Notes under the pieces: model-generated | What the model saw: the letters and a program-made list of their open reading frames with translations, nothing else | Database searches by the model: none | What the model was told of the DNA's origin: nothing | Part shown: positions 43,569-51,965 of the stretch, in pieces | Numbering within the stretch: position 1 is the first letter of the stretch | Layout of the letters: the number at the start of each line of letters is the position of its first letter | NCBI RefSeq assembly: GCF_002067135.1 | Contig: NZ_CP020105.1 | Location: forward strand, 2,232,001-2,296,000 | Reading direction: 5' to 3' | Source: Spirosoma rigui | Lineage (GTDB): Bacteria > Bacteroidota > Bacteroidia > Cytophagales > Spirosomataceae | Length of the DNA: 64,000 nt | Program-made: the position numbers and the translations under genes

Positions 43569-44912
43569 ATGAAGACTACGCTGTTATTCATTGCCTTGGG
43601 TATACTCGTCGCCGGGCATACCCGCGTTCAGCCGGAGCCACGGGCGGGTACCTGGAAAACGTGGGTCATCCCGTCGGGGGAGGCTTACCGGCTGCCGCCC
43701 CCACCCGACGCAGCTGCTACCCTGGCCGAAGAGAAAACTCTGCTGCGTATGCAGCACCAGCGGGACTCGTCAGTTACCCAGCGTATCGAGTTCTGGAATG
43801 CCGGCGCACCGGGTTACCGCTGGCAAGCCGCCATCGAGAAGCTGTACGACGGATTCCCGCCCGCCTGGATACGGGGCAAGGCGCTCATGAACGTGGCTAT
43901 CTACGACGCAACGGTAGCGGCCTGGCACACCAAAACAACGTACAAACGTCTCCGTCCGTCGATCCACAACAAAACCCTGACCGCTTACCTGGCGAATCCC
44001 GATAGCCCGTCCTATCCCTGCGAACACGCTGTCGCGGCCGGGGCAGCGGCCACCGTACTGTCGTATCTGTTCCCCGCCAAAGCCGACTCCATCCGGCAGG
44101 TCGCCGAGGCAGCCTGCCAGTCGAGGGTGCTGGCGGGCATGGTCTATCCGAGCGATAGCAAAGCGGGTTTCGAACTAGGGCAGCGGGTGGGCAGGGTTAT
44201 TGTTGAACGGGCTAGAACCGACGGTGCCGATGCCGTGTGGGATGGAAAGCGCCCAACCGGAGCGGGCCTGTGGAACGACAAACGGCCGCCCATTCAACCC
44301 CTGGCGGGCGCCTGTAAACCATGGGTACTCAAGGCCGGAAATCAGTTCCGGCCGGGTCCGCCCCCTGAGCCGGCCGGCGACATGAAAGAGTTAAAACAGT
44401 TTAAGAAGACACCGGCCGCCGTGGGACGTGCGTTCTACTGGGCCAGTAACGACTTCTGGGGTACTGCGCTGGACCAGAAACTATTTGAGCATAACCTCCA
44501 CCTGAACCCACCCCTGGCCGCCCGCGCCTATGCGCTGGTCAGCGTGGCCGCGCAGGATGCTTACATTGCCTGCTGGGATGCCAAGTATGCGTACTGGTCT
44601 ATCCGCCCCAATCAGTATGACACGACGTATGTACCGCCGTTGATGGATACACCTCCGCACCCCAGCTACCCGTCGGGTCACGCAACGATCTCCATGGCTC
44701 GTGCTACGGTACTAGGCTATCTGTTTCCGGAGGCAGCTGCCTACTTCGTGGAAAAGGCAAAAGAAGCGGCTGAATCCCGTTTCGAAGGGGGCGTTCACTT
44801 TCGCGTCGATAACGTTGTGGGCATGAGCATGGGCCACCACGTCGGGGAGGAGGTGGTCAAATGGGCCCGGCACGACGGGGCCGAAACCCGACCCGTACTG
44901 GTTCACAAATGA
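43569..44912 (+). CDS. PAP2-superfamily/vanadium haloperoxidase-like protein with an internal duplication
   Basis: A 447-residue exported protein (signal MKTTLLFIALGILVAG). The C-terminal half has the full PAP2/haloperoxidase active site: Lys339-x6-Arg346-Pro347, SYPSGH (366-371) and SRx5HxxxD (403-414; His410). Residues 105-220 repeat this layout at an almost constant offset of 217-218, with K122-x6-R129-P130, SYPCEH (148-153) and S185-R186...D196. This first copy has CE for SG and Val192 for the catalytic His, so it is likely inactive. The enzyme may be a phosphatase or a vanadate-dependent haloperoxidase; sequence alone cannot decide. It is a single gene with an upstream -7 box. Confidence 0.82.
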   Translation: MKTTLLFIALGILVAGHTRVQPEPRAGTWKTWVIPSGEAYRLPPPPDAAATLAEEKTLLRMQHQRDSSVTQRIEFWNAGAPGYRWQAAIEKLYDGFPPAWIRGKALMNVAIYDATVAAWHTKTTYKRLRPSIHNKTLTAYLANPDSPSYPCEHAVAAGAAATVLSYLFPAKADSIRQVAEAACQSRVLAGMVYPSDSKAGFELGQRVGRVIVERARTDGADAVWDGKRPTGAGLWNDKRPPIQPLAGACKPWVLKAGNQFRPGPPPEPAGDMKELKQFKKTPAAVGRAFYWASNDFWGTALDQKLFEHNLHLNPPLAARAYALVSVAAQDAYIACWDAKYAYWSIRPNQYDTTYVPPLMDTPPHPSYPSGHATISMARATVLGYLFPEAAAYFVEKAKEAAESRFEGGVHFRVDNVVGMSMGHHVGEEVVKWARHDGAETRPVLVHK

Positions 44913-44918
44913 ACCAGT
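44897..44918 (+). terminator. Hairpin over the stop codon of the PAP2 gene
   Basis: ACTGGTTCA (44897-44905) pairs with TGAACCAGT (44910-44918) over 4 bases, and the TGA stop is part of the stem. No T-tract, so function is uncertain. Confidence 0.35.
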
Positions 44919-45026
44919 GACACCGCCGTGCCGGCCAGTTCGAAAACCCGAACCTGGTTGGAAAATCCCTGTTGCTGCGAAAAAAAGAAAACCGGTACCG
45001 TTTCCCGGCTGCAACCCGGCATCCTG

Positions 45027-45767
45027 TTAGAAACGGCTGTTCATCTGGCGGAAGATCTCATCGATCTGTTCGCGCGAGGCCATCCGGTTGGTTTCGGAGG
45101 TACCGTAGCCAATTTCCACCGAACCCGCTTCAATTCCGTTCATCATCGCGTCGGCAAAATCGCCCACGGGTACGCCAAACGTGTGCAGCCCCGTGCCACC
45201 CAGATCGGTGTTCACGGCGGGTGGGACAAGTTCGATCACCTCAATCGACGTGCCGGATAACTGGTGGCGCAGCGACATCGTGAACGAGTGGAGGGCTGCC
45301 TTAGTGGCGCTGTAAATGGGTGCGAACGCTCCCGGTACGAACGCCAACCCGGAGGTTACGTTCATGATAGCGGCTTTCGGATGTTGGCGTAGGTGCGGGA
45401 TGAATAGCATGGACAGGTGCAGGGGCGCTTCCAGATTGATGGCAATCTCGGACTGGCTCTCGCTCCAGTTTTCCTGACTGTTAGCCAACTGCATCCGGCG
45501 CTGGATACCGGCATTGTTGATCAGTACGTTGGCCTGCGGAAACTCGCTCTGTACCCAGTCGAACAGGGCTACCCGATCGGCAGCCTGCCCTACATCGCAC
45601 TGGCGGATGTGGAGTTGCGGGTACTGCTGCTGCGCTTCTGCCAGCTTGTCGGCCCGGCGTCCGCAGATAATGACCTGGCTGCCTGCTTTCAGAAATCGCT
45701 CGGCCAGCGCCCAGCCAATGCCGGAGGCTCCGCCCGTAATTAAAACGGTGTTTGTCGTAATGTTCAT
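45027..45767 (-). CDS. Short-chain dehydrogenase/reductase, DltE-like
   Basis: A 246-residue enzyme with TGGASGIG at the cofactor site, NNAGIQ after strand 4, NVTSG and YSATKAALHS with the catalytic Tyr and Lys. The YxxxK and the long C-terminal tail fit the group that includes DltE-type reductases. The substrate is unknown. ATG at 45767 (MNITTNTVLI). It runs convergent to the PAP2 gene and is separated from the upstream GH18 gene by 56 bp. Confidence 0.88.
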   Translation of the reverse strand: MNITTNTVLITGGASGIGWALAERFLKAGSQVIICGRRADKLAEAQQQYPQLHIRQCDVGQAADRVALFDWVQSEFPQANVLINNAGIQRRMQLANSQENWSESQSEIAINLEAPLHLSMLFIPHLRQHPKAAIMNVTSGLAFVPGAFAPIYSATKAALHSFTMSLRHQLSGTSIEVIELVPPAVNTDLGGTGLHTFGVPVGDFADAMMNGIEAGSVEIGYGTSETNRMASREQIDEIFRQMNSRF

Positions 45768-45823
45768 GAGTGGTACGGCCGCTGGTCAATCCTTCGGGAT
45801 GCGGAAACGTTTGACCGGCTGCG

Positions 45824-46933
45824 TTAAAGTTCTTTATTTATTTCGTTCAGCAAGTACGTTTTAGGATCGTTGAAATACTCCCAGAACATGACGCCTGCCA
45901 AACCTTTCTTCCGCACGTACTGACATTTGGCCCGTACCGATTCTTCGTCGTCGTAGGAGACGAAGCGCTTAAGAGCGGCATTGTACAGGTAGGGCGCCTT
46001 GGCTTTACGGTCCCAGTAGCGTTTGTAGGCGGGATTGGTCAGCAGGGTATCGTTGATAAAGGTATAACCACCACCACGCTCTACTTTCGTGATCGTTCGC
46101 GGATGGGCTTTGGGGTTGTCCTTTTCCAGTTGCCAGGCGCGACCGTAAAAGGCGATTCCCAGCACGAGCTTCTCGGCGGGAACGCCCGCGTCGCGGTAGA
46201 GTTTCACGGCTTTGTCGCCCGATGTTTCATTCTTTACCTTGCCCGTTGCGTACAGATTCGTGTGATGACCGGCCAGCGGCCCACCCGTAAAAAAGTCGTA
46301 CGACATTACGTTGATATAGTCGAGGTACTGTTGCGCCTGCCCCATATCGGTATGCGTAAAAATGGCGTCAAATCCGGGAAGGGCCGTAGTAACAAGGTAG
46401 TCCTGGCCGGTCTGTTTTTTCAGACTATTCAACTGTTCACGCAGGTTTTTGAACAGCAGGGTAAAATTCTCCCGGTCTTCGGGCCGGAACACGTTGTCTT
46501 CGCCCTTCATGCCGGGATACTCCCAGTCGATGTCAATACCATCCAGCTGGTACTGCCGGACGATATCCACCGCCGAAGCCGCAAAAGCCAGTCGGGCGGT
46601 ATCGCTCAGGACCGCATCGGAGAAGTTTTCGCTCCACGCCCAGCCGCCAATGGAAATCAGAATCTTCAGGTCGGGGTTGCGGAGCTTGAGTTGATTCAGA
46701 CTTCTGAGGTTGAGGGAGTCGGTGGCGAGGTTATGCAGCCAGGCCCGGTTCTGCCGCACATCAACGAAGGCGTAATTGATATGGGTAATTTTCTCGGCGG
46801 CAATCTGTCCGGCATCGATCTGTCCCCGGAAGCCGCCAACGTAGGCGAGTACAATGGGCTTGGGTACGGGTTTGAAGCCGGCCAGCAGCAGGGTAATCGA
46901 CAAAAAGGTTAGCAGAGAAACGGTGCGGAACAT
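45824..46933 (-). CDS. Glycoside hydrolase family 18 chitinase-like enzyme
   Basis: A 369-residue exported protein with signal peptide or lipid anchor region (MFRTVSLLTFLSITLLLAGF). The catalytic motif is DGIDIDWEYP, with catalytic acid Glu138, and ILISIGGWAWSENF is the second conserved GH18 block, with MSYDFF and YDDEESV further on. It can hydrolyse chitin or other N-acetylglucosamine-containing glycans (endo-acting GH18 also includes ENGases, but the length and insert pattern fit chitinase). ATG 46933 is used; an upstream extension to 46963 is not needed. Confidence 0.9.
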   Translation of the reverse strand: MFRTVSLLTFLSITLLLAGFKPVPKPIVLAYVGGFRGQIDAGQIAAEKITHINYAFVDVRQNRAWLHNLATDSLNLRSLNQLKLRNPDLKILISIGGWAWSENFSDAVLSDTARLAFAASAVDIVRQYQLDGIDIDWEYPGMKGEDNVFRPEDRENFTLLFKNLREQLNSLKKQTGQDYLVTTALPGFDAIFTHTDMGQAQQYLDYINVMSYDFFTGGPLAGHHTNLYATGKVKNETSGDKAVKLYRDAGVPAEKLVLGIAFYGRAWQLEKDNPKAHPRTITKVERGGGYTFINDTLLTNPAYKRYWDRKAKAPYLYNAALKRFVSYDDEESVRAKCQYVRKKGLAGVMFWEYFNDPKTYLLNEINKEL

Positions 46934-46956
46934 AACGTAAACGGGTTGGGAAGGGG

Positions 46957-46964
46957 CAAACATA
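46957..46964 (-). promoter_or_regulatory. -7 promoter box of the GH18 gene
   Basis: TATGTTTG on the minus strand matches TAnnTTTG. The ATG at 46933 is 24 bases downstream. No clear -33 TTG. Confidence 0.45.
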
Positions 46965-47127
46965 CGACGCTACTCAGTGGATGGATGAAGAAAATAACAT
47001 GCTGCTGGTAGGTTAACCGTTACCGGGGCCTGATTGTGCTGAAAAATTGGGCTGAGTGCCCGTTAAATGACGCAATGTGCCCCTTACGTTGTCACTTTCA
47101 CCCACCCTGCCCGGTTCGGATAGCTGG

Positions 47128-47135
47128 TATTTTTG
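47128..47135 (+). promoter_or_regulatory. -7 promoter box of the VOC gene
   Basis: TATTTTTG matches TAnnTTTG, 29 bases before the ATG at 47164. No TTG at the -33 distance. Confidence 0.4.
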
Positions 47136-47163
47136 TTCCGTAAACAACTAAATACTCCTGCAC

Positions 47164-47598
47164 ATGGCAACCCAGATTTTCATTAACCTACCCGTCAAAG
47201 ACCTGAACCGATCGGTCAATTTTTTCACCCGGCTTGGTTATACCTTCAACCCTCAGTTTACGAACGAGGACGCGACGATGATGATCATCGACGAGAACCT
47301 GTATGTTATGCTGCTGGTGGAGAAATTCTTCCGCACGTTTACCCGAAAGGCAATTGCCGATACGGCCACTACGACCGAAGTTATCCTGTGCCTGTCGGCC
47401 GAGAGCCGCGCGAAAGTCGATGAGCTGGTCGATAAAGCGCTGGCCGCGGGTGCCGCTCCCTCGAATGAGACGCAGGATCAGGGATTCATGTACGGACGTA
47501 GTTTCCAGGATCTGGACGGGCATCTGTGGGAAGTGGCCTATATGGACACCAGTGCCATTGGTCAGGACCCGAAACGGGCAGAAATGGCCAGCCACTGA
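47164..47598 (+). CDS. VOC-superfamily protein (glyoxalase/bleomycin-resistance-like)
   Basis: A 144-residue protein with the paired beta-alpha-beta3 fold of the vicinal-oxygen-chelate family. FINLPVKDLNRSVNFFTRLGY opens the first module and FQDLDGHLWEVAYMD closes the second with a Glu as probable metal ligand. Its exact reaction is unknown; glyoxalase I would need more metal ligands than I can assign. It is a single gene. Confidence 0.82.
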   Translation: MATQIFINLPVKDLNRSVNFFTRLGYTFNPQFTNEDATMMIIDENLYVMLLVEKFFRTFTRKAIADTATTTEVILCLSAESRAKVDELVDKALAAGAAPSNETQDQGFMYGRSFQDLDGHLWEVAYMDTSAIGQDPKRAEMASH

Positions 47599-47648
47599 TT
47601 CCGCGCAGCGTTGACCGCAACGGGCGTACCGTAGCTACGCATTAGCCA

Positions 47649-47686
47649 CAAACAGCCGTAATGGAAACATCCATTGCGGCTGTTTG
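47649..47686 (+). terminator. 17-bp hairpin after the VOC gene
   Basis: CAAACAGCCGTAATGGA (47649-47665) pairs with TCCATTGCGGCTGTTTG (47670-47686) with one G-T pair over 4 bases. It is a likely terminator but lacks a T-run. Confidence 0.6.
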
Positions 47687-47755
47687 CGTTTGCCGGACGC
47701 CAGGGGTCTGCCCATGTCGGGCCGGTTTGGTTTTCCCATCGGGTGCGGTAGTCTG

Positions 47756-47786
47756 CTTGACATACTGCTGACTTCTCCTACCTTTG
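47756..47786 (+). promoter_or_regulatory. Promoter of the thiM-thiE-thiD-tenA operon
   Basis: TTG (47756-47758), 20 bases, then TACCTTTG (47779-47786), a full match to the Bacteroidota consensus. The predicted start at about 47791-47793 coincides with the first base of the TPP riboswitch. Confidence 0.85.
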
Positions 47787-47791
47787 CCGGA

Positions 47792-47940
47792 CAACTTTAG
47801 GGGTGTCGGTACCTGATTGGGGCCGACTGAGAGGATACCCTTATTACCTGATGCAGTTCATACTGCCGGAGGGAAAAGTTACCGAGATGCGCCCTGCTCT
47901 CCCCTGAAGTTGCTGTCTGGTCAATTTATTCGCAGCAACA
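47792..47940 (+). promoter_or_regulatory. Expression platform of the TPP riboswitch (anti-P1 helix and start-codon hairpin)
   Basis: A 12-bp helix joins CAACTTTAGGGG (47792-47803, which contains the 5' strand of P1) to CCCCTGAAGTTG (47901-47912), with one G-U pair. A second helix, GTTGCTG (47909-47915) with CAGCAAC (47933-47939), ends at the base before the ATG at 47940. The two share GTTG at 47909-47912 and exclude each other. With TPP bound, P1 forms, freeing the 3' arm to hide the start; without TPP the anti-P1 helix forms and the start is open. There is no T-tract, so control of translation is inferred. Confidence 0.7.
47793..47880 (+). ncRNA. TPP (thiamin pyrophosphate) riboswitch aptamer
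   Basis: The THI-box landmarks are complete: CTGAGA (47827-47832), ACCC (47837-47840), ACCTGATGCAG (from 47846), and GGAGGGAAAAG near the 3' end. Helices seen: P1 AACTTT/AAAGTT (47793-47798 with 47875-47880), P2 GGGT/ACCC, P3 GTCGG/CCGAC and P5 GCAG/CTGC. It binds TPP and should shut down the thiamin salvage operon when TPP is abundant. The expression platform downstream is described in a separate entry. Confidence 0.95.
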
Positions 47941-48746
47941 TGGATCAATCCCCTCAAGCCATCTGGACCGACCTTGCGCAGATTCGCGCGCTGGCTCCGC
48001 TTGTGCACAGCATTACCAATTTTGTGGTGATGAATAATACCGCCAACGCCCTGCTGGCCCTGGGCGCGTCGCCCGCTATGGTGCATGCACCCGACGAAGT
48101 GGAGGAGTTTGTCTCTATTTCGAGCGCACTGGTCGTTAACATCGGTACGCTGGATGCCACCTTTGTCGAAGGGATGCGACTGGCCATGCGACAGGCCAAG
48201 GCACTCGGTAAGCCCATTGTATTCGATCCCGTGGGTGTTGGGGCTACTACCTACCGGAATCGGGTCAGCGAAGAACTGCTGGCACTGGCCGCTCCCGATG
48301 TCATTCGCGGCAACGCTTCCGAGATTATGGCCCTGGCTGGCTTGAACGCACAAACCAAAGGGGTTGATAGTTTACACGGCTCCGAAGCCGCTATCGAAGC
48401 CGCCCGGCGACTCAGCAGCGCACTGGATAACGTAGTGGTGATCAGTGGCGAAAAAGACTACATCGTTCGGGGCGATCAGATGGCTACCGTTGCCAACGGC
48501 CATCCGCTTATGACCAAAGTAACGGGCATGGGCTGCACCGCAACGGCCCTGACCGGCGCGTTTGCCGCCGTCAATACCGACTATTTCTGGGCTTCTACTC
48601 ATGCTATGGCGGTAATGGGTATTGCCGGTGAACTGGCGGTTGCCCAAAAGGCGGCTCCCGGCAGTTTACAGCTCAACTTTCTCGATGCCCTCTATGCACT
48701 GACTGAAGAGACCATTGCCAACCGGCTTCAACTGACCGTAGCGTGA
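47940..48746 (+). CDS. thiM: Hydroxyethylthiazole kinase ThiM
   Basis: A 268-residue kinase that phosphorylates 4-methyl-5-(2-hydroxyethyl)thiazole for thiamin salvage. VHSITNFVVMNNTANALLALGASPAM is the family opening, then FDPVGVGATTYR, GNASEI and the anion-hole motif GMGCTATAL. The ATG at 47940 starts MDQSPQAIW and lies 59 bases after the riboswitch aptamer, just behind the start-codon hairpin. The next gene overlaps by four bases (GTGA). Confidence 0.95.
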   Translation: MDQSPQAIWTDLAQIRALAPLVHSITNFVVMNNTANALLALGASPAMVHAPDEVEEFVSISSALVVNIGTLDATFVEGMRLAMRQAKALGKPIVFDPVGVGATTYRNRVSEELLALAAPDVIRGNASEIMALAGLNAQTKGVDSLHGSEAAIEAARRLSSALDNVVVISGEKDYIVRGDQMATVANGHPLMTKVTGMGCTATALTGAFAAVNTDYFWASTHAMAVMGIAGELAVAQKAAPGSLQLNFLDALYALTEETIANRLQLTVA

Positions 48747-49366
48747 ACAGACTCTATCTGGTGACCGATGGTGGCATTGCCCGGCGGGCTGGTCATACGC
48801 TGCCCTTTGTGGTTGAAGAGGCTTGCCGGGCGGGTGTGCGGTGGGTTCAGTTGCGGGAGAAAGACCTGTCGACGCGGGACTTTCTGGATATGGGCCTTGC
48901 GTTGAAACGCATCACCCGGACCTACGGGGCCCGCCTGATCATTAACGACCGCGTCGATATTGCGCTGGCCGTTGACGCCGATGGGGTACACGTGGGGCAG
49001 GACGACATGCCATACGACCGGGTTCGTTCGCTCATCGGGCCTGATAAGATCATCGGTTTGTCGATCAATACGCTGGCCGAACTGGAAGCCGCCCGCAACG
49101 CGGATCTGGACTACCTGGGAGTGGCTACGATTTTTCCAACGGGTACCAAACAGGACACGTCGAGCCTGCTGGGGATCGATGGACTGCGTGCCATTTGCGG
49201 GCGAACGCAGTTGCCTGCGTTTGCCATTGGCGGCATCAACGCAACGAACATCCGGGAAACCATACGGGCCGGTGCAACCGGAGCCGCCGTTGTGTCAGCC
49301 ATTTGCGGGCATCCATCACCCTACGATGCCACCCGCGAACTGATTGGTTTGCTGGATGAGGTATAG
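48743..49366 (+). CDS. thiE: Thiamin-phosphate synthase ThiE
   Basis: A 207-residue TIM-barrel enzyme that joins HMP-pyrophosphate and thiazole phosphate to give thiamin phosphate. Motifs: QLREKDLSTRDFL, INDRVDIALAVDADGVHVGQ, GVATIFPTGTKQDTSSLLG and FAIGGINATN. GTG at 48743 overlaps the TGA of thiM, so translation is coupled. The GTKQD loop carries the threonine that helps bind the pyrophosphate. Confidence 0.95.
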   Translation: MNRLYLVTDGGIARRAGHTLPFVVEEACRAGVRWVQLREKDLSTRDFLDMGLALKRITRTYGARLIINDRVDIALAVDADGVHVGQDDMPYDRVRSLIGPDKIIGLSINTLAELEAARNADLDYLGVATIFPTGTKQDTSSLLGIDGLRAICGRTQLPAFAIGGINATNIRETIRAGATGAAVVSAICGHPSPYDATRELIGLLDEV

Positions 49367-49450
49367 CGCGTGTTGCGCGTCGTGCCGGGCCCCGAACCTG
49401 ACCTGACACGCAACGCACCCACTACGGTTAAGTACTCAATCACTCTTTCT

Positions 49451-50257
49451 ATGAAAACGTATAAACGCGCGCTAACCATTGCCGGCTCCGATAGTGGGGG
49501 CGGGGCGGGTATTCAGGCCGATTTAAAAACGTTTGCGGCCCTGGGCTGCTACGGTATGTCGGTCATTACGGCGCTTACGGCGCAAAACACGCAGGCCGTA
49601 ACCGGTATCATGCCCGTACCGCCCAGCTTCATTGCGGAGCAGATCAAGACGGTGCTGAGCGATATTGGCACCGATGCCGTCAAGATCGGGATGCTGCACT
49701 CGGCGGAGGTCATCGTGACGGTGGCGAAAACGCTGGCCGAACTGGGCGTCACGAACATTGTGCTGGACCCGGTGATGGTAGCCAAGAGTGGCGACAAACT
49801 CCTGCTGGATGAAGCCGTCGATGCGCTCAAAATCTGGCTGCTGCCCCTGGCGACCGTTATTACGCCCAACCTGCCTGAAACCAGCGTACTGCTCGGGCGA
49901 CCCGTAGAAACCCTGGCCGATATGCAGCCAGCGGCCGAAGAACTGGCTCTGCTAACGCCGGGCGCGATTCTGGTAAAGGGAGGGCACCTGTCAACCGCCG
50001 AAAGCACCGATCTGCTTTACCTGTCGGATAGCGACCGGTATCTTTACCCGACAACCCGGATCGCCACGGCTAATTCGCACGGAACGGGTTGCACGCTTTC
50101 ATCGGCCATTGCGGCCGGTCTGGCCCGGGGGTTGTCGGTTGTCGATGCCGTTTCGGCCGCCAAAGACTACCTCACGCAGGCATTACAGGCTGGAGCTGTT
50201 TATCGGTTGGGTCATGGCCACGGACCCGTCCACCACTTTTTCAACGTCTGGCAATAG
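49451..50257 (+). CDS. thiD: Bifunctional HMP/HMP-phosphate kinase ThiD
   Basis: A 268-residue ribokinase-family enzyme that phosphorylates HMP and then HMP-P. IAGSDSGGGAGIQADLKTFAALG is the family start, followed by DPVMVAKSGDKLL and the anion-hole motif GTGCTLSSAIA. ATG 49451 (MKTYKRAL) is used; the 84-bp gap from thiE holds an open frame that is not needed. It supplies HMP-PP to ThiE. Confidence 0.95.
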   Translation: MKTYKRALTIAGSDSGGGAGIQADLKTFAALGCYGMSVITALTAQNTQAVTGIMPVPPSFIAEQIKTVLSDIGTDAVKIGMLHSAEVIVTVAKTLAELGVTNIVLDPVMVAKSGDKLLLDEAVDALKIWLLPLATVITPNLPETSVLLGRPVETLADMQPAAEELALLTPGAILVKGGHLSTAESTDLLYLSDSDRYLYPTTRIATANSHGTGCTLSSAIAAGLARGLSVVDAVSAAKDYLTQALQAGAVYRLGHGHGPVHHFFNVWQ

Positions 50258-50263
50258 CCGCCT

Positions 50264-50914
50264 ATGGATTTCACCCAACAGCTCTGGCAGGACATCAGTC
50301 CCGTTTATGAGGCCATCCTCGATCATGGGTTTGTGACTGAACTACTGTCCGGGACGCTCCCGGCTGCTACGTTCCAGTACTACATCCAGCAGGATGCGCT
50401 GTACCTCACCGATTTCAGCCGGGTGCTGAGTCAGCTGGCTGCACGGGCTGCTACGCCCGACGATATGCTGCAGTTCGCCCAGTTTGCGCAGAACGCGATC
50501 CTGGTGGAGCGGGTGCTGCACGAAACCTATTTTTCCCTGTACGCTATCGAACCCGAAACGGCGAAAATGCCCGCCTGTTTTGCCTACACCAATTACCTGC
50601 TGGCTACTACGTCGCTCCAGCCGGTAGCGGTGGGTGCGGCTGCCGTATTGCCCTGCTTCTGGATTTACCGGGAGGTGGGTAAGTTCATCTACCAGCAGGC
50701 TATTCGAGAGAACCCATACCGGTCCTGGATCGACACCTACGCCGGTGAAGCCTTCGACCAGTCGGTGAGTCAGATGCTGACCCTGACCAATCGCTTTGCC
50801 GAACAGGCCAGCGTATCGGAGCTGGAAGCCATGCGCGACGCCTTCCGGATGTCGAGCCGGCTGGAGTGGTACTTCTGGCAGGATGCCTACACCCGGCACC
50901 GGTGGCAGGTTTGA
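50264..50914 (+). CDS. tenA: Thiaminase II/aminopyrimidine aminohydrolase TenA
   Basis: A 216-residue all-helical enzyme that hydrolyses thiamin breakdown pyrimidines to recover HMP. Cys131 in VLPCFWIY is the catalytic nucleophile and EWYFWQDAY contains the second catalytic Glu; LVERVLHETYF is a further family segment. It follows thiD after six bases, last in the operon. With ThiM and ThiD it makes this a salvage set rather than a de novo pathway: thiC, thiG, thiH and thiO are not present. Confidence 0.94.
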   Translation: MDFTQQLWQDISPVYEAILDHGFVTELLSGTLPAATFQYYIQQDALYLTDFSRVLSQLAARAATPDDMLQFAQFAQNAILVERVLHETYFSLYAIEPETAKMPACFAYTNYLLATTSLQPVAVGAAAVLPCFWIYREVGKFIYQQAIRENPYRSWIDTYAGEAFDQSVSQMLTLTNRFAEQASVSELEAMRDAFRMSSRLEWYFWQDAYTRHRWQV

Positions 50915-51022
50915 AGACAGCGAGCCGACCCACACAGGCGAATGGGACCTAAAGGGGCGGGTAGCGGTGGCGTAGTTTTACGGAATTTTGGGGGCGTTTC
51001 TCCCTGAATGATGGTTAATTGA

Positions 51023-51053
51023 TTGACAGACAGGACGTAAAGATGTAGCTTTC
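51023..51053 (+). promoter_or_regulatory. Promoter for the membrane protein gene
   Basis: TTG (51023-51025), 20 bases, then TAGCTTTC (51046-51053), which is seven of eight bases of the -7 consensus. The ATG at 51076 is 23 bases downstream. Confidence 0.5.
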
Positions 51054-51075
51054 CTGCCCTTAAACCTCAATCGCC

Positions 51076-51822
51076 ATGAATGTCACCGATACCCTATCCA
51101 CCACCACCGATACGTCGGAAGAGCCCGCTTTCCGGGAGTTGAGCACCGCCAGTCAGATTACAAGGACCGTACTGGGTTTGGGTTTGTTTGCGAGCTGGCT
51201 CATGCTGTTTGTGTGCGGCATGAGCCTGAACTCCGGCGACTACCGGGATCTGATTTTCCGGAACGAAGTGTTCGATACCAAATACCTGTTTCTGTACGCC
51301 CTTACGTTCACGCCCATCAACGTAGCCCTGCTGTCGGCGCTGGCGGGGGTACTGGGGGGCTTTGCGAGTAACCTGACCGCCAGCAACCAGTTTCATTACA
51401 TGCGCAACAAGATGATCCATCCGGAATCGGATGAGTTCAAGAGCTACGTGTACATGACCGAGAACCCGCTGGTGTCGATGTTACGGGGCTTTATTACGTA
51501 CATGATCTTCATTGCCGGATCATACCTGACAAATTTCACCACCTCGGTCGACCCTAACGACAATGCCAGTTTCATTGGGTTGTCGGCATCGTCTTATTTC
51601 AAGTTTGCCGTATCGGTATCGCTCCTGGCGTACCTGGCGGGCTATGACCCCTCCCGGATGAAGACGCTGGTAAATTCCATTGGCATCACCAAAAAAGATG
51701 CGGCAGCGCCCACGCGGGCCACGGTCGTCACCCACCAGACGACGGAGAGTCTGCAGGTGGCAACAACGGGTGCGGGTACGCAGCCTGTGCTCAACGGCCA
51801 GCCCGTAAAAGCGGTCGACTGA
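51076..51822 (+). CDS. Membrane protein, unknown function
   Basis: A 248-residue protein with hydrophobic segments at about residues 30-52, 73-98, 136-155 and 170-192. The loop between the second and third segments (FHYMRNKMIHPESDEFKSYVYMTEN) is charged and probably cytoplasmic. A soluble tail of about 50 residues rich in Thr, Ala and Gln follows the last segment. No family is recognised. It stands alone between the thi operon and the M61 peptidase. Confidence 0.6.
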   Translation: MNVTDTLSTTTDTSEEPAFRELSTASQITRTVLGLGLFASWLMLFVCGMSLNSGDYRDLIFRNEVFDTKYLFLYALTFTPINVALLSALAGVLGGFASNLTASNQFHYMRNKMIHPESDEFKSYVYMTENPLVSMLRGFITYMIFIAGSYLTNFTTSVDPNDNASFIGLSASSYFKFAVSVSLLAYLAGYDPSRMKTLVNSIGITKKDAAAPTRATVVTHQTTESLQVATTGAGTQPVLNGQPVKAVD

Positions 51823-51965
51823 TGAATCGCCGGCAGGGACTACCCGTCGTTGGCGGAGCCCTGCCGGCACCGCTCATCCCTGAAAAATTCCGAACGAACC
51901 ATGTGCCGTCAGGGCTGTCGTGGAATCGATTAATTTGCCCTTTATTCGTTCCATCGACAATTGTT

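Noticed and set aside
47892-47950. An intrinsic terminator in the thiM leader
   Set aside because: The helices there have no following T-run and end at the ATG, so translational control fits better than attenuation.
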